NCBI RefSeq assembly: GCF_035582795.1
Contig: NC_134370.1
Span: 37,621,501-37,685,500, forward strand
DNA length: 64,000 nt
Source of the DNA: Mycteria americana
Lineage: Eukaryota > Chordata > Aves > Ciconiiformes > Ciconiidae
Direction: 5' to 3'
The position numbers and the translations under genes are program-made. The notes beneath the pieces were generated by a model that did no database searches, was not told the origin of the DNA, and saw only the letters and a list, made by a program, of their open reading frames with translations. Numbering within the stretch: the stretch's first letter is position 1; each line of letters starts with the position of its first letter. Below, piece after piece: positions 22,532 through 37,500 of this stretch.

Positions 22532-25500
22532 GTCAGTTTACATATCACTTAATGTTTGAACCCTGACATCTAGTAGATTTGGAGATTCCGTAGTTGGGTA
22601 TACAGTTAAGAGCTGCACCATGCTAACTAACTTATTTAAATTCTATTTAAATGGTTTAAGTTGGGAGTTTTTCACACAATAGAGACATTGAAGATCATTA
22701 CCTAATACTAGTTGTTGGGTTGTTTTTTTTTAAGGGGTGATAAGTAAAATCCCAGGTGAATTTCTGTTGATTCTTTTGGTCAGTAAACAAGATATTAAGT
22801 TACTCATATCCAAAGATGTGTAAATCAAATTCCCTTTCACCAAATTGCATTGCTCTAGATTAAATAACAACAGTGCTAATAAGGCATTACAGATTTTTTA
22901 AGTGCTGCCTGAGTTTCATTTCCTGGGCAGCCTAAATCAATGTTTACAAAATATTTTGCCTTTACTAATATATTGGACATACTTCACATAGTGAAGAGGT
23001 CTCTGAAATTTGCTGCTTGGATGGGGAAGGGTTTTGTTGTGGGTTTTGTTTTTTTTTTTTATACCAAGTTAGAACTCAAGGACCCCTATAACCAAAGGTA
23101 TGGCCCTGATAATGATAGAGGGTTTCCTTTAATTTAGCTAAGAAGCCTTGTTTAATCACAGGCTCGTGTATTTAAAAACCTAGCTGGCTAGATTTTCATG
23201 TTTCACATTGTTTTATAGCATAAAAGGTTTTGAGGCAAGAATGTGAAGCTTGCTGCATGGTGAATCTTGGTGCTTCCATTTCCAGTTCTGGGCTGCCTTT
23301 TTCTCTTCTGGAATACAAAGTGTTTCTTAAATATTATAGTTTCATTGTCTGATGTGAAAAGGCTTCAACAAAGCTGTGGTACTTTGACAGTTCAGGATGT
23401 CAGAATATGAGCACAGGCAGTAACCTTGTTGAAGAGATGTCTTTCTACAGAGTTGTATGTTCTTTGCAGTCGTCCTTTGCATCTTGCTCTAGTTTGATAT
23501 GAAGTTGAATGATATACTCCTTTGTCGGTGGTTTTTCATCTGGGAGCTTAGCAAAAGTTGGGAATGCCTGCTATTCTTTGGAGGTGCATGTCGGGGTGGG
23601 GGGAAGGAAAAGAACAAATCTTTCTCCTTGACTCAGTTTTCTTTCCTGAAACGACTCCTCCATCTGCAGTTTTTACTTTGGGCACTGGTCCAATCTGAGT
23701 GCGTATCCTCAGGGAACTGCCACACGCGCACACACACCCCCCACCCCCCACAATGTGTTTCACAATACTTGGTCCTAGTGTGCCTTTTCCTTTTCCTCCA
23801 TGCCCATTCAGTCCCACGCTCTACCTAAACTGTTGCTATACCTAACCAGCTGCCTATAAGCAGTTTTGCACTGTTTCTCTGAGTAGCTCATGCTTTCCTT
23901 ATCCAAATGGCACTATTCTCCTTCTGTAAGAAATGGCTTAACAGCTGGAAAGGGTCAGCATTGTGAACATGGGAGAGACAAACTTTGCTTTTGGTTCTTG
24001 TGTCTGACTGGGTGATACCTTGGAGTGATCAAAGAATGGCAGCATCTGGGCTGGAGTATTCTTGATATGTTGGCTGATGTGACAGCTAGTGCATCAAAAA
24101 TACTGGTGGAAGAGTGAAGGCCAGCTCCATGTCCTGTTTCAGAGGGAAAGCTGCATAAAACGTACTGAAGGGGAGGAGCTGGCAGCCATCTTAGACCTTG
24201 CTGAGCTAGGACCAGAAGGGGGCCCTGAAGAAGAGGTGGATGGAGCAAGGGCACTAAAGCACACACCAACTCCTTATCCATTTTCCTGTTCCTATGACTC
24301 TGCCTTTGGTTAGCCTACTTCTGACTAACTTAAATTAAATTAAGTGCAAAATTTAATTGGGATAGGAGTAGTCAGCATCAGTTGCTGTGGCATTTTTTTC
24401 ACCTGCTCAATGAGGACAGTATCTCCAGGGATTTTTAACTGTTCGTCTGATCCAGCAGCACCTGACTCAAACATGAAAGCCATTAAAGACTAACGCTTGG
24501 TTGCACTTTTGCCTTCTTCCTGTGCTAGTTCCTCCTTCCTTCATGTTCCTAGTGTCACTCTTCACACTGTAGTATCTTCTCTCCACTATCACTTGAAGGC
24601 ATTTAGCTCCTTGTGTCCGTCTATGCAGTCCTTTCCTATTCGTACTGCAATACACAATTACTGTGTCTGTGTCCTCTTTCTTCCCTGTCTGTACTACTGA
24701 ATCCAGTGCCCAGGATTCTGTTGCCCAGCTCCTGTTTTAGTACCCATGTACATACTTGTTCCCCTGCTTTTTTTATTGGCAGTTCTGATTTATAATGATT
24801 TATAATACAGCGCATAGGAAACTTCTTTTGAAAAGTATGCAGTGCTCTTTGGCCCTGTTGAGACCTGAAGAACAGCGTTTACCGTTGAACTGCAGCTAAG
24901 TAGTCACCTTTCATGCACCTTTCAACATGAAGCTATGACTGTCCAGCTAGGTTGCTTGCCTGATGAAGATGGATGCTGTCAGTGCTTAGGCATGCTGACT
25001 AGCATGTACTACTTCTTACCTGCGGCTGCGCTCAAGTTGTGCAGATTGGCTTACCCTTGTGAAGCTCAATGTTCATAAACTGATTTAAAAGAGCTACATT
25101 TACCAAACTCTTACTTTTTTTTCAGAGGATTGGCAACAGCTGTTACATATATTTATGCATGCCAGCTGCTTTTATCCAAGTGTCAGGTTCCTTCTCCAAA
25201 ACATCAAGGTGCTTAGGTATGGGGGAAAGAGATCTTGATTTTTATAACACAAGCAACATGATATATAGCTTTTTCCTAAGCTGTTGTCAAAAATGGTGAG
25301 TGATGGTGTTATAAACCCAGTTTGATAATTGCAAAAAGGTAATTTCAGGGGTGGGTTGTTTTTGGTTTTTGTGGGGTTTGTGTTGGTTTTTTTTCATTTT
25401 ATTTTTATTGCTGACTTGGATGCTGTTTTGGCTGTCCCTGCTGAAGAAGTAACTATATGAGTTAAGGCTCTTAATTATTAAGGTGTGACACTCTAAGGTA

Positions 25501-28500
25501 GTTGTAGAGTGACATGCTGTGTAATGAAGGGTTCCTAGGATCCCTTTGGGATAGCTTACTAATTATTGTCTGTGCCTGTGGTGTTAGAAGAGAGATGGGT
25601 AATTCCAGGTGCCAGCAAAGATCTATGTGTGAAGAGAGACTCCTACTTGTAACACAGTGAAATTGTTTCTCTACTCCTTGTCTCATGGTTTTGTGCATCA
25701 CATGACTAAAACCAGAATAAAGTCCCTGCTATGCTGGTTAAGCATTGTTAAAGCATAAATTAAATCATGCCTCCTACAGAAAATTAAAGTTTAAAAAATT
25801 AAAAATTGTAAAATTCCTAGATAGCACTGATTGCTTTTTGCAAGTACGCTTTATACTTTTAACTTGCATAATGATATGCAAGTTCCTGATACGCCTGCAA
25901 AGGAGAATCCCCTCCTGTTTTCTCAGCTATTAATTTTTGATATGTCTTTAGTCTGTATCACAGTTCTTGGCATATGCTGTTTTCAGGGTTATGATTTCTT
26001 GTTGCATAGTGAAGCCTGTTTTTATAGAACTGTAGTCAAGGGGAAGTCCTAGCTAATGCTGCGTTCTGGCTGATTGGTGTCATTGTCTTTGCTATATCAA
26101 GACTTCATTTCATTAGAGTGGAGAACAGTGCACCTGATGAAAGCAAAAGTGCTTGAAGCTCAGTATCTTGTTATTGCTGGTGGCCCCTATGAGGTGACTA
26201 AAGGAAAATGTAAGAATAGGACAAGCATGTAGTGGATCTCAGAGCCACTAAGAAATAGTAGCTGATGCACAATTTGCTGGCTTGCTGTAAACGGATGTCC
26301 TGTGATAAATACGCTGAGCCTAATTTCTATTGTGTGCCTGTTAAAAGGATTTTTTTTTTTAGTAGGTTGTATGATGTTTGTATTGCAAGTGTGTTAAGCT
26401 TGAAGAAACTTAAAAACCCAAGGACCCAAACTCATAATTTCTGATGACTCTGAAAAGTGTCCAAAGCCCTGGACAGGGTACTCCTTTACTGTAATCCTAA
26501 TAAATCTACATCACTTACCAAGGAGATATACGTAGCTACATACTTTGAAGATGTTTCCCTAATCTTAAAGGGTCTCTGGAATTTAGAAGCACCAAGAGGG
26601 ACTACTAAATACTGTCTTTGTGTTTGGTACAACAGAAATTTCTGTTACCTAGAAAGATGCTTGAGCTGCAGCCTAGGACTCCCATTTCTATCCAGACCCT
26701 TTCAGATGGATGTGCCATGCAGTATTTGGTACGAATGGAGGTTGTTTAGACTGCATTTGAAGGAAGTCATCTCCATCACTGTACTTACTGAGATAATTAC
26801 AAATCCTAAGAAGCTATTGTTTGTCGCTGCAGATGCTTGTTGCCAATAATAATAATATGGCAGTCAGATGTCAATTCCACACTCAGTCTGTGATTCATTC
26901 TGTCTCTTGTTTTTTCTGTGTGATTTTTCCTTTTTCTTTTCTTTTCTTTTTTTTTTTTTAAACTAGTAATGCAAACACAGTTGCCTATTTAATTGGAGCC
27001 TGTTTGACTGAGAAGAGTGCATAGATGAAAGGTAGTCAAATTAAACTCCTGGAATACTTCGGGGCAAATCAGTAGGAACAAGATACAGCTTTGAAAAACT
27101 TGTTACTACAGGTCTTATCCTTTGAGGGGATCTCAGCGGTCTTTTGTCTTTGCCCTTTGTTAGTAAGTTGATCTGCAGTGTTGTAGATGACGTGATACTC
27201 AGTTAATATTAAATACCCATAAAGTGATGATAGAGGTGGCAACATTTTTTTTTTTTCCTTTCCCTTCAATGAACAAAATGAGGTAAGAGTCTTAGGGTGG
27301 GCTGGAAATTATTTGAGACAATTATGGGTTATGCTGGAAGGGAAATTGTCATAGTGGAAACTGAAGAGCAGAGCAACCCCAAGATCTGGTTTTGGGAGCA
27401 AGCATGTTAATATTTTTGTGGGTATCCTTGGTACAAAAAGTAGGAGAGAACTTGTGAGTCTTGCTTGATGATGCTTCCCAACTCCATCCCCCTGTGTTGG
27501 TACAACATTGGAGTAGAACATTAGACTGAATGACAATAGCTAACATAGTCGAACAGATTCAAATGTGAAGTGAATTTCTGCACTAATAGGAATTTCTGCT
27601 CAGCATGTGGAAATAAGAGGAGATTAATGCATTGGTTATTTGCCTTGAGTGAGCCAGCAAAGTAATGCAGCCAAGAAAAGTGAAAGTTGTCCCAGGATGC
27701 AGCAGCAAAGCATTTTCATTAGATTTAAAGGTCTGTTTAAGGTGTGTTATGTGAGGCATTGGTGAGGTTCCAGATGAGAGTGTGTTTCTGGATGGTAAAA
27801 AATGCACATTCAAATTGGAGTTGATGGACAAGCAGGAGGCAAGAAGATCAAGAGAATGGAGGGCCTGTCATGGGAGAAGCCTCAGATTTAGCTTGCTTGG
27901 CTTCTAAAGAAACCCGACTGTTGGAGCTTGCAAGGGAAAAAATTAATGTAATAGTCGAAATACTGTAATTTTGCTGCACTGTGGAATGCTTGATTTCACT
28001 ATTAAAACAGTATTACTTCCTGGAATACTTATGTGACAATATTTGATACAGATCATAGTGATGGTGATTATTTTCACTGTTGCTTATATATTTCTTCCAT
28101 GTTTCATTCCAAAATTGTAAGATGATCAGTGCCATCAACTTGTTTTCTGAAGATTGTACTCTGCTGGAAAGAACAGTGTGGTAGAGAGGATTACCTCATT
28201 CAGGATCTGTTGAGTTGGTTACAGCATTTTTGTGTATTCTATGGTGATGATCACCAACTACAAGCAATCTCTTACTACATCCCTGGGTCAGGAATGACAG
28301 CTTCATTTTGGATCAGTAAGAATAGTATGGAGTAAAATTCTGCAGGAATAATATGGTAAATCTGTTCTTCATTTCATTGTGCCTCTAATGGCTTTGGAAG
28401 AGAAAGGAACCCTGTTCAGCTTGAATGTTCTTCAGTTCTGAAGGTGGCTGGCTGGCCTGTTTTTGCTGGCAATATGTTTCCCTGCTGAGTTTCTCTTTGG

Positions 28501-31500
28501 TTTTATTTAGGCGTGTGGACTAGACTGATAGCTTGATGAAGTGATATTTGATCATGCAGCTGCAGATAACTTTTTAAAAAACTCCTGCCAAAGAGGGAGC
28601 AGGTTTCCAGATATGTTTGGAGTTCTTCACTCAGATTTGCATTGTGCAGGGCTCTTGTCCCCAAAAGTTCCATCTGTAATACTTAAGCGTACCTTGTTTG
28701 GAAGTATTGCATGCATAAGAAGCATAGTATGTGGATAGCTGCTCCTGGTGATTTGCTTAATCTTCTGCAGTGAATTAAAAGCTGATATGACAATAAAATA
28801 AACTAATTGTTCCTTCCAGGCAGTTTGAGTCTGGGCAGCACAAACCCTTCCTAGTGAGAGCTGGAGAGAGCTTGAGTTGGTCCCTTTATATGTGGTTGTC
28901 CCTTTATATGTGGTATATGTGGTCCCTTTATATATGTTGGTCCCTTATAACAACTCCCTGTTGTTATAAGGCTGTTCCTTCTCTACCAGCCCTCACATGT
29001 ACAAAATCCAGCTCACGCAGGGACAAAGACAGTACTGAGTGAAGCGAAGCCTTGTGCATTTTCAGAGGACGCATTCCATAAGTCTCCATTTCATAGCTGC
29101 TATTACAGTAAAGATTTCTCTTGCCCTCAGGTGGAATGAAATGTGTTTGTTAATTTACAGAACAGAGCAACAATCTTCATCTGGCTCATCCAAAACCTGA
29201 AATATGTTCAAGAGAGAATACAGTGTGTGTATGTGGTGGGGGTGGGTGCAGATGGGGATGACAACTGCTAGAGCTATAAAATCATGAGCAACTTGAGAGA
29301 AGGAAATTAAGTGGTCTCTGTGCCTCTGCTGTGGTATACTATTTGTAAATTAATTTAGAAGATAAGCTAGTGAGGTGTGATCCTTTATCTTGAATTTTGG
29401 CATTGGATTTATCTACTTCATGAGCCTGACTCAGGAGTGAAGCATCACATACTGCATCTAGTATAACTGTCAGATACCTCAGCTGTTTGAAGTTGCTCTT
29501 AGTACTTACTGTGTGTGTTCTCTTTTCAGCTGCTCTTGGTGTACAGCAGCCATCGCTGCTTGGAGCCTCTCCTACAATATACACCCAGCAGACGGCATTG
29601 GCAGCAGCAGGCCTAACTACGCAAACACCAACGAACTATCAGCTAACTCAGACAGCTGCTTTACAGCAGCAGGCTGCAGCTGCAGCAGCTGCATTACAGC
29701 AGGTAAAGAAAAAGGAGCATTTGCTGTTGACTGTATGAACCTTAACAATATAAAACAGTGGCTTTGTAAAGCTAAACTATCCAGGAGAAAAGCAGAATGG
29801 GAAATGGTGAACATTGCAGTATAAACCTGTTTAAAAAACAGTGGGATTTTAGGTCTACAGCTATCAATAGTTGTATTAATCTGTGAAGGTGGGAATTTTG
29901 GCTGTGGAGGTGCTGACTTTTAGCTATGGAAAGCCTTTTGGGAAGTTTTGCTGCACCTAAACTGAGAATCTCAAGTTCCAAGTATCTTCCATCACTATAT
30001 GTATCCGTAGTAGCATTTTGCATGATTTCATACTGTGCCATAGATACTGTATAACTGTCAGGCTTAGCAAAAATTGCTGATTTTAGCTGGAAAGAGTACA
30101 TCAGAGTCCACTCTAAAGGCTAAGAATATTTGTTATGAAAGTAATATATGTTGATACTCTTACTTACGTATTGTATTAGAATTGTTAAATGTGAATAGTT
30201 TCTGTCTAAAACTTGCTTAGCAGATAACTTGTATTTGGTATTATTCGGGTAATAATACTTCCTGTTTATGAGATATTTTGCTTTTATCTGTTTCAGCAAT
30301 ATTCACAACCTCAGCAGACTCTCTATAGTGTACAGCAACAGGTTTGTCTGATTCTTACTGTGTACATCAGAAATAACTTTTAAAATAATGTTGGTTGTGT
30401 GTCTTGTAGGATTTGTCTCCAAAATCATCCTCGTATGGGAAGTTGTTAAAGAAACTAAGTAATATTTTTTTGTAGTGAAAGAGAGCTTGAAGTTCATAAA
30501 CTTGGAGAGACCTATCCAGAATGGAAGCCTGCCTACCTTCATGCAAAAAGGAAATTTAAAAATACATACTATTCCATGTGTACATGATTCCTGCTAAACT
30601 TTGCTCTAAACAGGGCCGTGTATTTTAACTGCTGGAAAGATGCTGTCCAAAAAAAGTTCCCTTTATGTTTTTTTATGGTCTTTGAACTTAACAGGATTTT
30701 GAAAAAGAATGAAAGGACATGGAAATTACAGGCCTAAGCTTCTCCAGCTGCCAAAACTTTTTTTGGTATTGCTATTAACTTTCAGCTACAAAAAAACCAG
30801 CAATCCTGCTTACTGGATAAACCTGGATTATACAATCTTAAAATTAACCACATGAGCACAATTTTATGCATATGCATACTGAAATGACCAAACCCCAAAG
30901 GACTATTAACTAACTCAAATTAAGCAAAAACTCTTACTTGTAAAGAGGAGGTAAAATTGTACAATTTCCTTAAGCATATAAAATTAATTTATAACTTTAT
31001 TTATTTTAAGTTGCAGCAACCTCAGCAGACCCTTTTAACTCAGGTTAGTTTGGTTTTATTGTTTGGTCTTCATCCCCAAACACAGATAATGCAAGAGTGC
31101 AAATTTGTGGCATCTTGGGTAGTTTAATCTGTAAAATGAACTAATATGAATGGACATTTTATTGGTACAGGTTTGTTTTATCCAGATGTTAAAATATGCA
31201 TAGCCTTGGTTTCAAAAATTAATGGCAACTACTTTTCCATAATCTTGAAGGGAATATGTGTGTTGATTACATTATAATTTTTTTGTGTGCGTGAACTTCA
31301 AATGTTCAGTTGTTTTGCAGTACATAACAAACTGGGAAAATCTTTCTTTCTCTCCTTTGAGAAGGAATTTAACTTTCTGTGTTAACAGTATTGCAGTATG
31401 TACATAGAGGGGTTTAAAAAGAATCCTGCTGAGTTTGACAGGTTTAAAACATGCAACCATTTAACATGCTGTAAGTTGCTGTAGTTCCATTTTCACTTAA

Positions 31501-34500
31501 CCTTTTAAACATGCTTTAAAAAAAAGGTAAAAATAGGTTACTTAATTTCATTGTCTTACTGTGTTCTGCTTTTGTAAGAAGGCAAGCATGTGAATTGTTG
31601 AGTTAAGGAAGGGTTCGTGTTAGCCTCAACCTTTACTGGCGTCCAACACTACAGTTGCGTTATAAATGGAGAATAATCTCTTAAGTGTGTATTCCTAGCA
31701 AAGTTAGGAAATTACCTCCTCTTCAGGCCCACTGTATGGGTTACCTGTAAACAATAACACAGACTTCATTTTTTTTCTACACCATGTGTGTATTTTGGGG
31801 AAGTTGACTTTTTTAAAAGAAAAGGATAAACAAAGCCAGTCTTCATTCAAAGTAGAAAAAAAGTAATCTAAAAAAAAAAACCCACCAAAACCCAACTTCC
31901 ACATTCTGAAAATCTCTATTCAGAATAATTGCTTTAGAGACATTTTAAACTCCTGTCTGTATGGGTAGAGGAACTGTTCCTTGTAGCTATGTCAGCTGGT
32001 TGTAAGATTTATAGTTTGCTTTATTTTGCTTACAGCCAGCTGTTGCGCTACCTACCAGTCTTAGCCTGTCTACTCCTCAACCGGCAGCCCAGATAACTGT
32101 TTCTTATCCAGCACCCCGGTCAAGTCAACAGCAAACCCAACCACAAAAGCAGCGTGTCTTCACTGGGGTAGTTACTAAACTACATGATACGTTTGGTTTT
32201 GTGGATGAAGATGTCTTTTTTCAACTTAGGTAAGATGTAAATACTTGCCTGCAGATGTACTCTGTGATACCCTCACTAAATAAAAGCTTTATATTATTGC
32301 ATTCTAATTCTATGACTCCATTGATAGTGCTTGCAGTTAGTATGTTTTTTCTGTCAACACTGAAAGTCAGATGGTCAAATAAGTTAATAGACACTAGATG
32401 TGAGTTCCTTTATGTGAATTTTTGAGTTTTCTTAATGCAAAACCCAAAGCTGGGAGACTCAAAAGGTACTAAGCTCCTTATAATATGAAACTGCAGAATT
32501 TGTGGGTGATTAAATGCATATAACTTGCTATCTGCCAATCTTAACTCAGTACTGTTTAGGGAACTTCTGCTTTTGGGCCAAAGATGGGAATTAAATTCCT
32601 GTGCGTACTCCAAACAGAAGTAGATAGTACTTTCACTGAATTTGGGGGTAGATGCTGTTCCTATAAGCTTTTTTTAATGAACTTTATCTACTTTCTCTCA
32701 TCCTAAAATGTAACTTGCAAATGTAAAAATAGCTAAATAAGACTCTCACAGTACATTTTCTGTAATATTTGCAGTGCTGTTAAAGGAAAGACACCTCAGG
32801 TGGGTGACAGAGTTTTGGTAGAAGCTACTTACAATCCTAATATGCCATTCAAATGGAATGCACAAAGGATCCAGACACTTCCAAATCAGGTATTTGGGGT
32901 TACCCAGTGTAACTTGTACTGACTGCTTCTGGTTCAAGCTTACTCACAACTCATTTTCTCTTCTGCTTGTTAGAACCAGACGCAAGCTCAGCCATTACTG
33001 AAGACACCTCCAGCAGTTCTTCAGCCCATTGCACAGCAGACAGCGTTCAGTGTTCAGGCACAGCCACAGCCACAGTCCTTGTTGCAGGCACAGATATCAG
33101 CAGCTTCAATCACACCTTTGCTTCAGACACAGCCTCAGCCATTACTGCAGCAGCCACAGCAGAAAGGTGCTCCTTCAGTGCACAAAGTTTGTTGTAGTCC
33201 TTCTGGTGCTTAGTGTGTGATTATTATTTTTTTGTTAGTCCAAAGACTGAAGTAATGGTTGAAATAATACAGAAAGGACCCTATAGAATTTTCAGTTTGA
33301 ATATGCATCTTCCTGCAGCTATATACAGGGCACATTGCCTGCAATAGCTCAAGAATCACCTGGTTAGTGAAATCCCCATGGACTCCTGTTCATACTAAGA
33401 TTTCATAATCTGAAAGCAAATTCAATGTAGTTTTTATTCTGACACTTTAACAGACAAGTTGGGGAGTAGAAACTATTAATGGCAGTGTAGTTCTTCAGCA
33501 TCTTCTGGAGTCTTCAAAAAGATCAGGTTTAACACAGTTGTATTGTCAAAACTATTATTTCTATATTTGTGTTTTATTTATTTCAGTTAGCCAAGTTGGC
33601 ACTTGAGAGAAGAAACACTGCTGAACATGGCAAATCTAAAACAAAGGTTGTTTTGGGGTCACTTGAACTTTCAGTGGCTGAAGAATCAGTAATAGTATCG
33701 ATAATAAGATAAAATTAAGACTTGTTTTACCCACAGTAAAAGCAAGGGGAGAAGATCTGTAGCTATTACCTTAGCAGAACTGTTTTGGATAAATGCTTAT
33801 TACAATCTAATTAGTCCTAGTTGTTCATTGGTGTTTAGTAATGTTTGCTCCATTTACAATCAGTTGGTTAAATGTCTTGAGACAGCAAAAGTATGTGCTG
33901 GGGGGTTGATGCAGCAGTATAATAAATTGATTTAAGAATAATTTTTCAGGAAGCTAGTTGTTTTTACCTATGAATGGCCTCAAAAATAAACTTTAGGTTT
34001 TCTTTAATCGAATGACTAGGTAGTATATCTATCTTAAAACAAAGTCCTTTTCCAAGAGAAGGGTTAGCTATTTGCTGTGATAGCTTCTATCTTAAGATGC
34101 TTTTAAACCAATTTTACTTACTAGAGTCTCAGTTTGCATCAGTGAAGAAAAGCATACGTCTCTTGAGTTTCTTGGGGTGGGTGTTATTAATAAATAGCTT
34201 TATTTGACTCGAGTTAGTTTAGAAAATGTACACAAGTGAAACAACTGTAAAGCAGCAATGTTTGTAAAGTGTAGATAGTTTCCCCCTATTACATATTGAT
34301 CTTGTAAATTTTTCTTTCAGGTGGTTTGTTACAGCCCCCTGTTCGTCTAGTTTCACAGCCTCAACCAGCTCGAAGATTAGACCCACCATCCAGATTTTCC
34401 GGGAGGAATGACAGAGGAGGAGACCCTATGCCAAACCGAAAAGATGACAGGAGGTATGTTGTAGAAGACTGGACTATAATCAAAGCATTACGTAAAGACC

Positions 34501-37500
34501 TGTCTTCGAACAGAGCTGAGCTTCTTGCTCCAGAGTGAGTCAGTGATAAGCATAAGTGGCTTTACCATTAGATATTAGTGAAGAGTTCTTGTCTATCTGA
34601 AATTAAGGAATTGCATAATCGATCTCTCTTGTAAAGAGACAGTGTACCTATTGAGGAACTTCTCTCCTTTTTGTGAGTCATCTCTGACAGGTCTAGTTTC
34701 TGTTGTGCTAGAAACTATTTTGTGTTACCAGCATGCAAAAATATTTGTATCTTGTATGCATTTTTTAAAGTCGTGAAAGAGAACGAGAGAGACGTAGGTC
34801 CCGGGAAAGATCACCCCAGAGAAAACGCTCCAGAGAGAGGTCACCTAGACGAGAGAGGGAGAGGTCACCGCGAAGACCACGACGTGTTGTTCCTCGTTAC
34901 ACGGTTCAGTTTTCCAAGTTTTCATTGGACTGGTATGTTTATAGTGCCAGATGTTTACCTACATCTCACTTTAATTGTGGGCACAGATTACTGTCAGCCA
35001 TGTCAACACATGTGTGTGTAGTGAGTGTTAAATGATGATCTTAATTTAAAGAAAGATCAAATATGTAATGGCTGAGAACCTTGTATGATAAACTTTTTCT
35101 CGGTTGTTTATTATTTTTGAATGCTACTGCAAAATACCTTTATAACCCTGTTTAATAAATACTCCCTAATACACAGACACCTTAATCAGAAGAGTGTTTA
35201 GTAGTTACTTGTTTTTAAACTTCAATCCATGACACTCTAACTTAAATATATTGCTCTTTAAATTTTATGTATATAGTATTAAACATACAATGGTTGTGTT
35301 TCCAATTAATATACCTGTTAATTATGTGCTTTATTAGTGGTTCTTTTATTGCTGTATCTTTCAAATAATGTTGTCTATTTCAGCCGTAGCTGTGATATGA
35401 TGGAGCTGAGGAGGCGTTACCAGAACTTGTATATCCCAAGTGATTTCTTTGATGCTCAGTTTACATGGGTGGATGCTTTTCCGATGTCTAGACCATTTCA
35501 GCTGGGAAACTACTGTAATTTTTACGTAATGCATAGAGAAGTAGATCCTATAGATAAAAACGCTGCTGTCCTTGATCCACCCGATGCTGATCATCTATAC
35601 AGTGCAAAGGTTTGTACGGGTTTCTGGTATTATGACTATTCATTAAAAATTTTTTTTAGCAGTAGGGTGAAAAAGTCAGTATAACTGAACTGAAAATATT
35701 CTACATCTATTTGAGCAAAATACAGCATTTTAAACTTTTCAGTAAAGAGCTAGTATGTAGAGCTTGAACCACGACTGAAATTCAGTTTGTTTTTCTGTTA
35801 CTAGAGCTGTCCTAAATCTTGTTTTTACTGAGGTCTCTTCCATTCTCTGCACCCAGTTGCACTGATCTGAGTATAGGAAAGAAAGCCAGCTCCTGCAAGA
35901 TCTCTGAATGTATTTCGTAGGCAATTCGTTCTGGATAGTTAATGGAGCCTTTTTTTTTTTTTCCCCCTCCTTTAGGGGTCCTTTTTGTGCAGTTTGTGCT
36001 CTTCTGTTCAGTGATATTTTCTTTCTTTCTTCTTTCAGATTCATCTCAATATTTATTATTTTGTTGAAAGTAGATTCAGCATATTGGGATTATCTGAATG
36101 TCAAAAAATGTTGGATTAAGGACTATAATGATGTATAAAAGACCTCAGTGTCAAAACAAACATCTTCCTAAAACCTGTTCCATTTGAAAGCTCTTTCATT
36201 AAAATAGGTCTGAGATTTCTAGGTCAATCTGTTTTAGAAGTATTTCATGTTAAAGATAGGTTTAGAAACAAAACTGCTTTTAACACCTGTATTTCTGAAA
36301 GACTTGACTTTACTTGCCTTCTGTGTGTAAAAACTTTGAAGCCTTTGCTCAACTATTAGACATGCTGTTTTTTTCAGTGTATTGATGCAGAGCAAGAGCT
36401 CTCTTTCAGAAGGTTAAGCTTCAAAATATATTCAGTAACTGAGGAATAGCATCCTGGTTCATAATATTAACCTGTTTAGGATATAAAGCAACCTTGTTAG
36501 ATTTTACGGGGCTAATGGGATGCTACAAGGATGCAGATGAATGTGTTGGTCAGTTCTCTTGTGATTGTGACAAAATGGAAGGAGTCAGTTACTGAAACCA
36601 GAAAGGTACTCATTGTGCTTCTTGGTATAGGGTATTTGGTATATAGTGATAACATGCAAAGCACGTTGCTTTTATATGCTTTCAGGTGGTTTGTGTTTTT
36701 TTGGTTTGGTGGGTTTTGTGGTTTGTTTGGGAGGTTTTTTTGTTTGGTTTTGTTTTTTTTTTTAAATGAGATCACATATTGCATCCTTACGGGACAGAGG
36801 GAAATTGGTCCTTGGCAGACATTTTAACGCTCAGTTCTACAATTTTATTTTACCTTTACTTGTTCTGATTTTTTTGTGACATTAAGGAAAAAGTACTGAT
36901 ATGTATGTGTTTGCAAGTTGTGGTCATTGTTTACCAGTCATAGTGGGAGACCTTCACAAGACTGATCTGACTTACACAACAGGTGATGTTGATGGCTAGT
37001 CCTAGTATGGAAGATCTCTATCACAAGTCATGCGCTCTGGCTGAAGATCCCCAAGAACTTCGTGATGGATTTCAGCATCCTGCCAGACTTGTAAAGGTAA
37101 ATAAGCTTCAATGCCAGACACTTTTGGCAATAAAGGTTGGTTATAGAGCTTTAAAATATTTGTCAATAAGGGAGGAGTTTGTAGGCAGCTAAACTATGGC
37201 TTCATTTTTCCTCTGAAGAGACCTAGTTTATATGTCAATTCTTTTTGCAGTTTATGGGAGCTCCATCTTCACTGCTTTTGTATTTACTGCTTGCTTCAAC
37301 TTAGTCAAACTCAAACAATAGATATTTGGAGAAACCTATATTAATTATGTAATAATTAACTTTGTTAGCCTTTTTTTAAGCACTTAAACTTTTTTTAAGG
37401 GCTCAGCTGTGAAGAGAATACAAATGAAGCAACAGTTATGTAACCATTGTATTAAGTGAAATTTAACTGTTCTTAAACTGAACTACCTGTAAGTGCTATG

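Noticed and set aside
24961..25010. Another box C/D-like stretch (CTGATGA ... CTGA) in intron 2
   Set aside because: Box C has C instead of a purine at its first position, the spacing is short and there is no terminal stem.
34990..35040. Box C/D-like sequence (ATGATGA ... GCTGA) in CCAR1 intron 10
   Set aside because: Only 44 nt lie between the boxes, there is no convincing terminal stem, and I see no rRNA-complementary guide.
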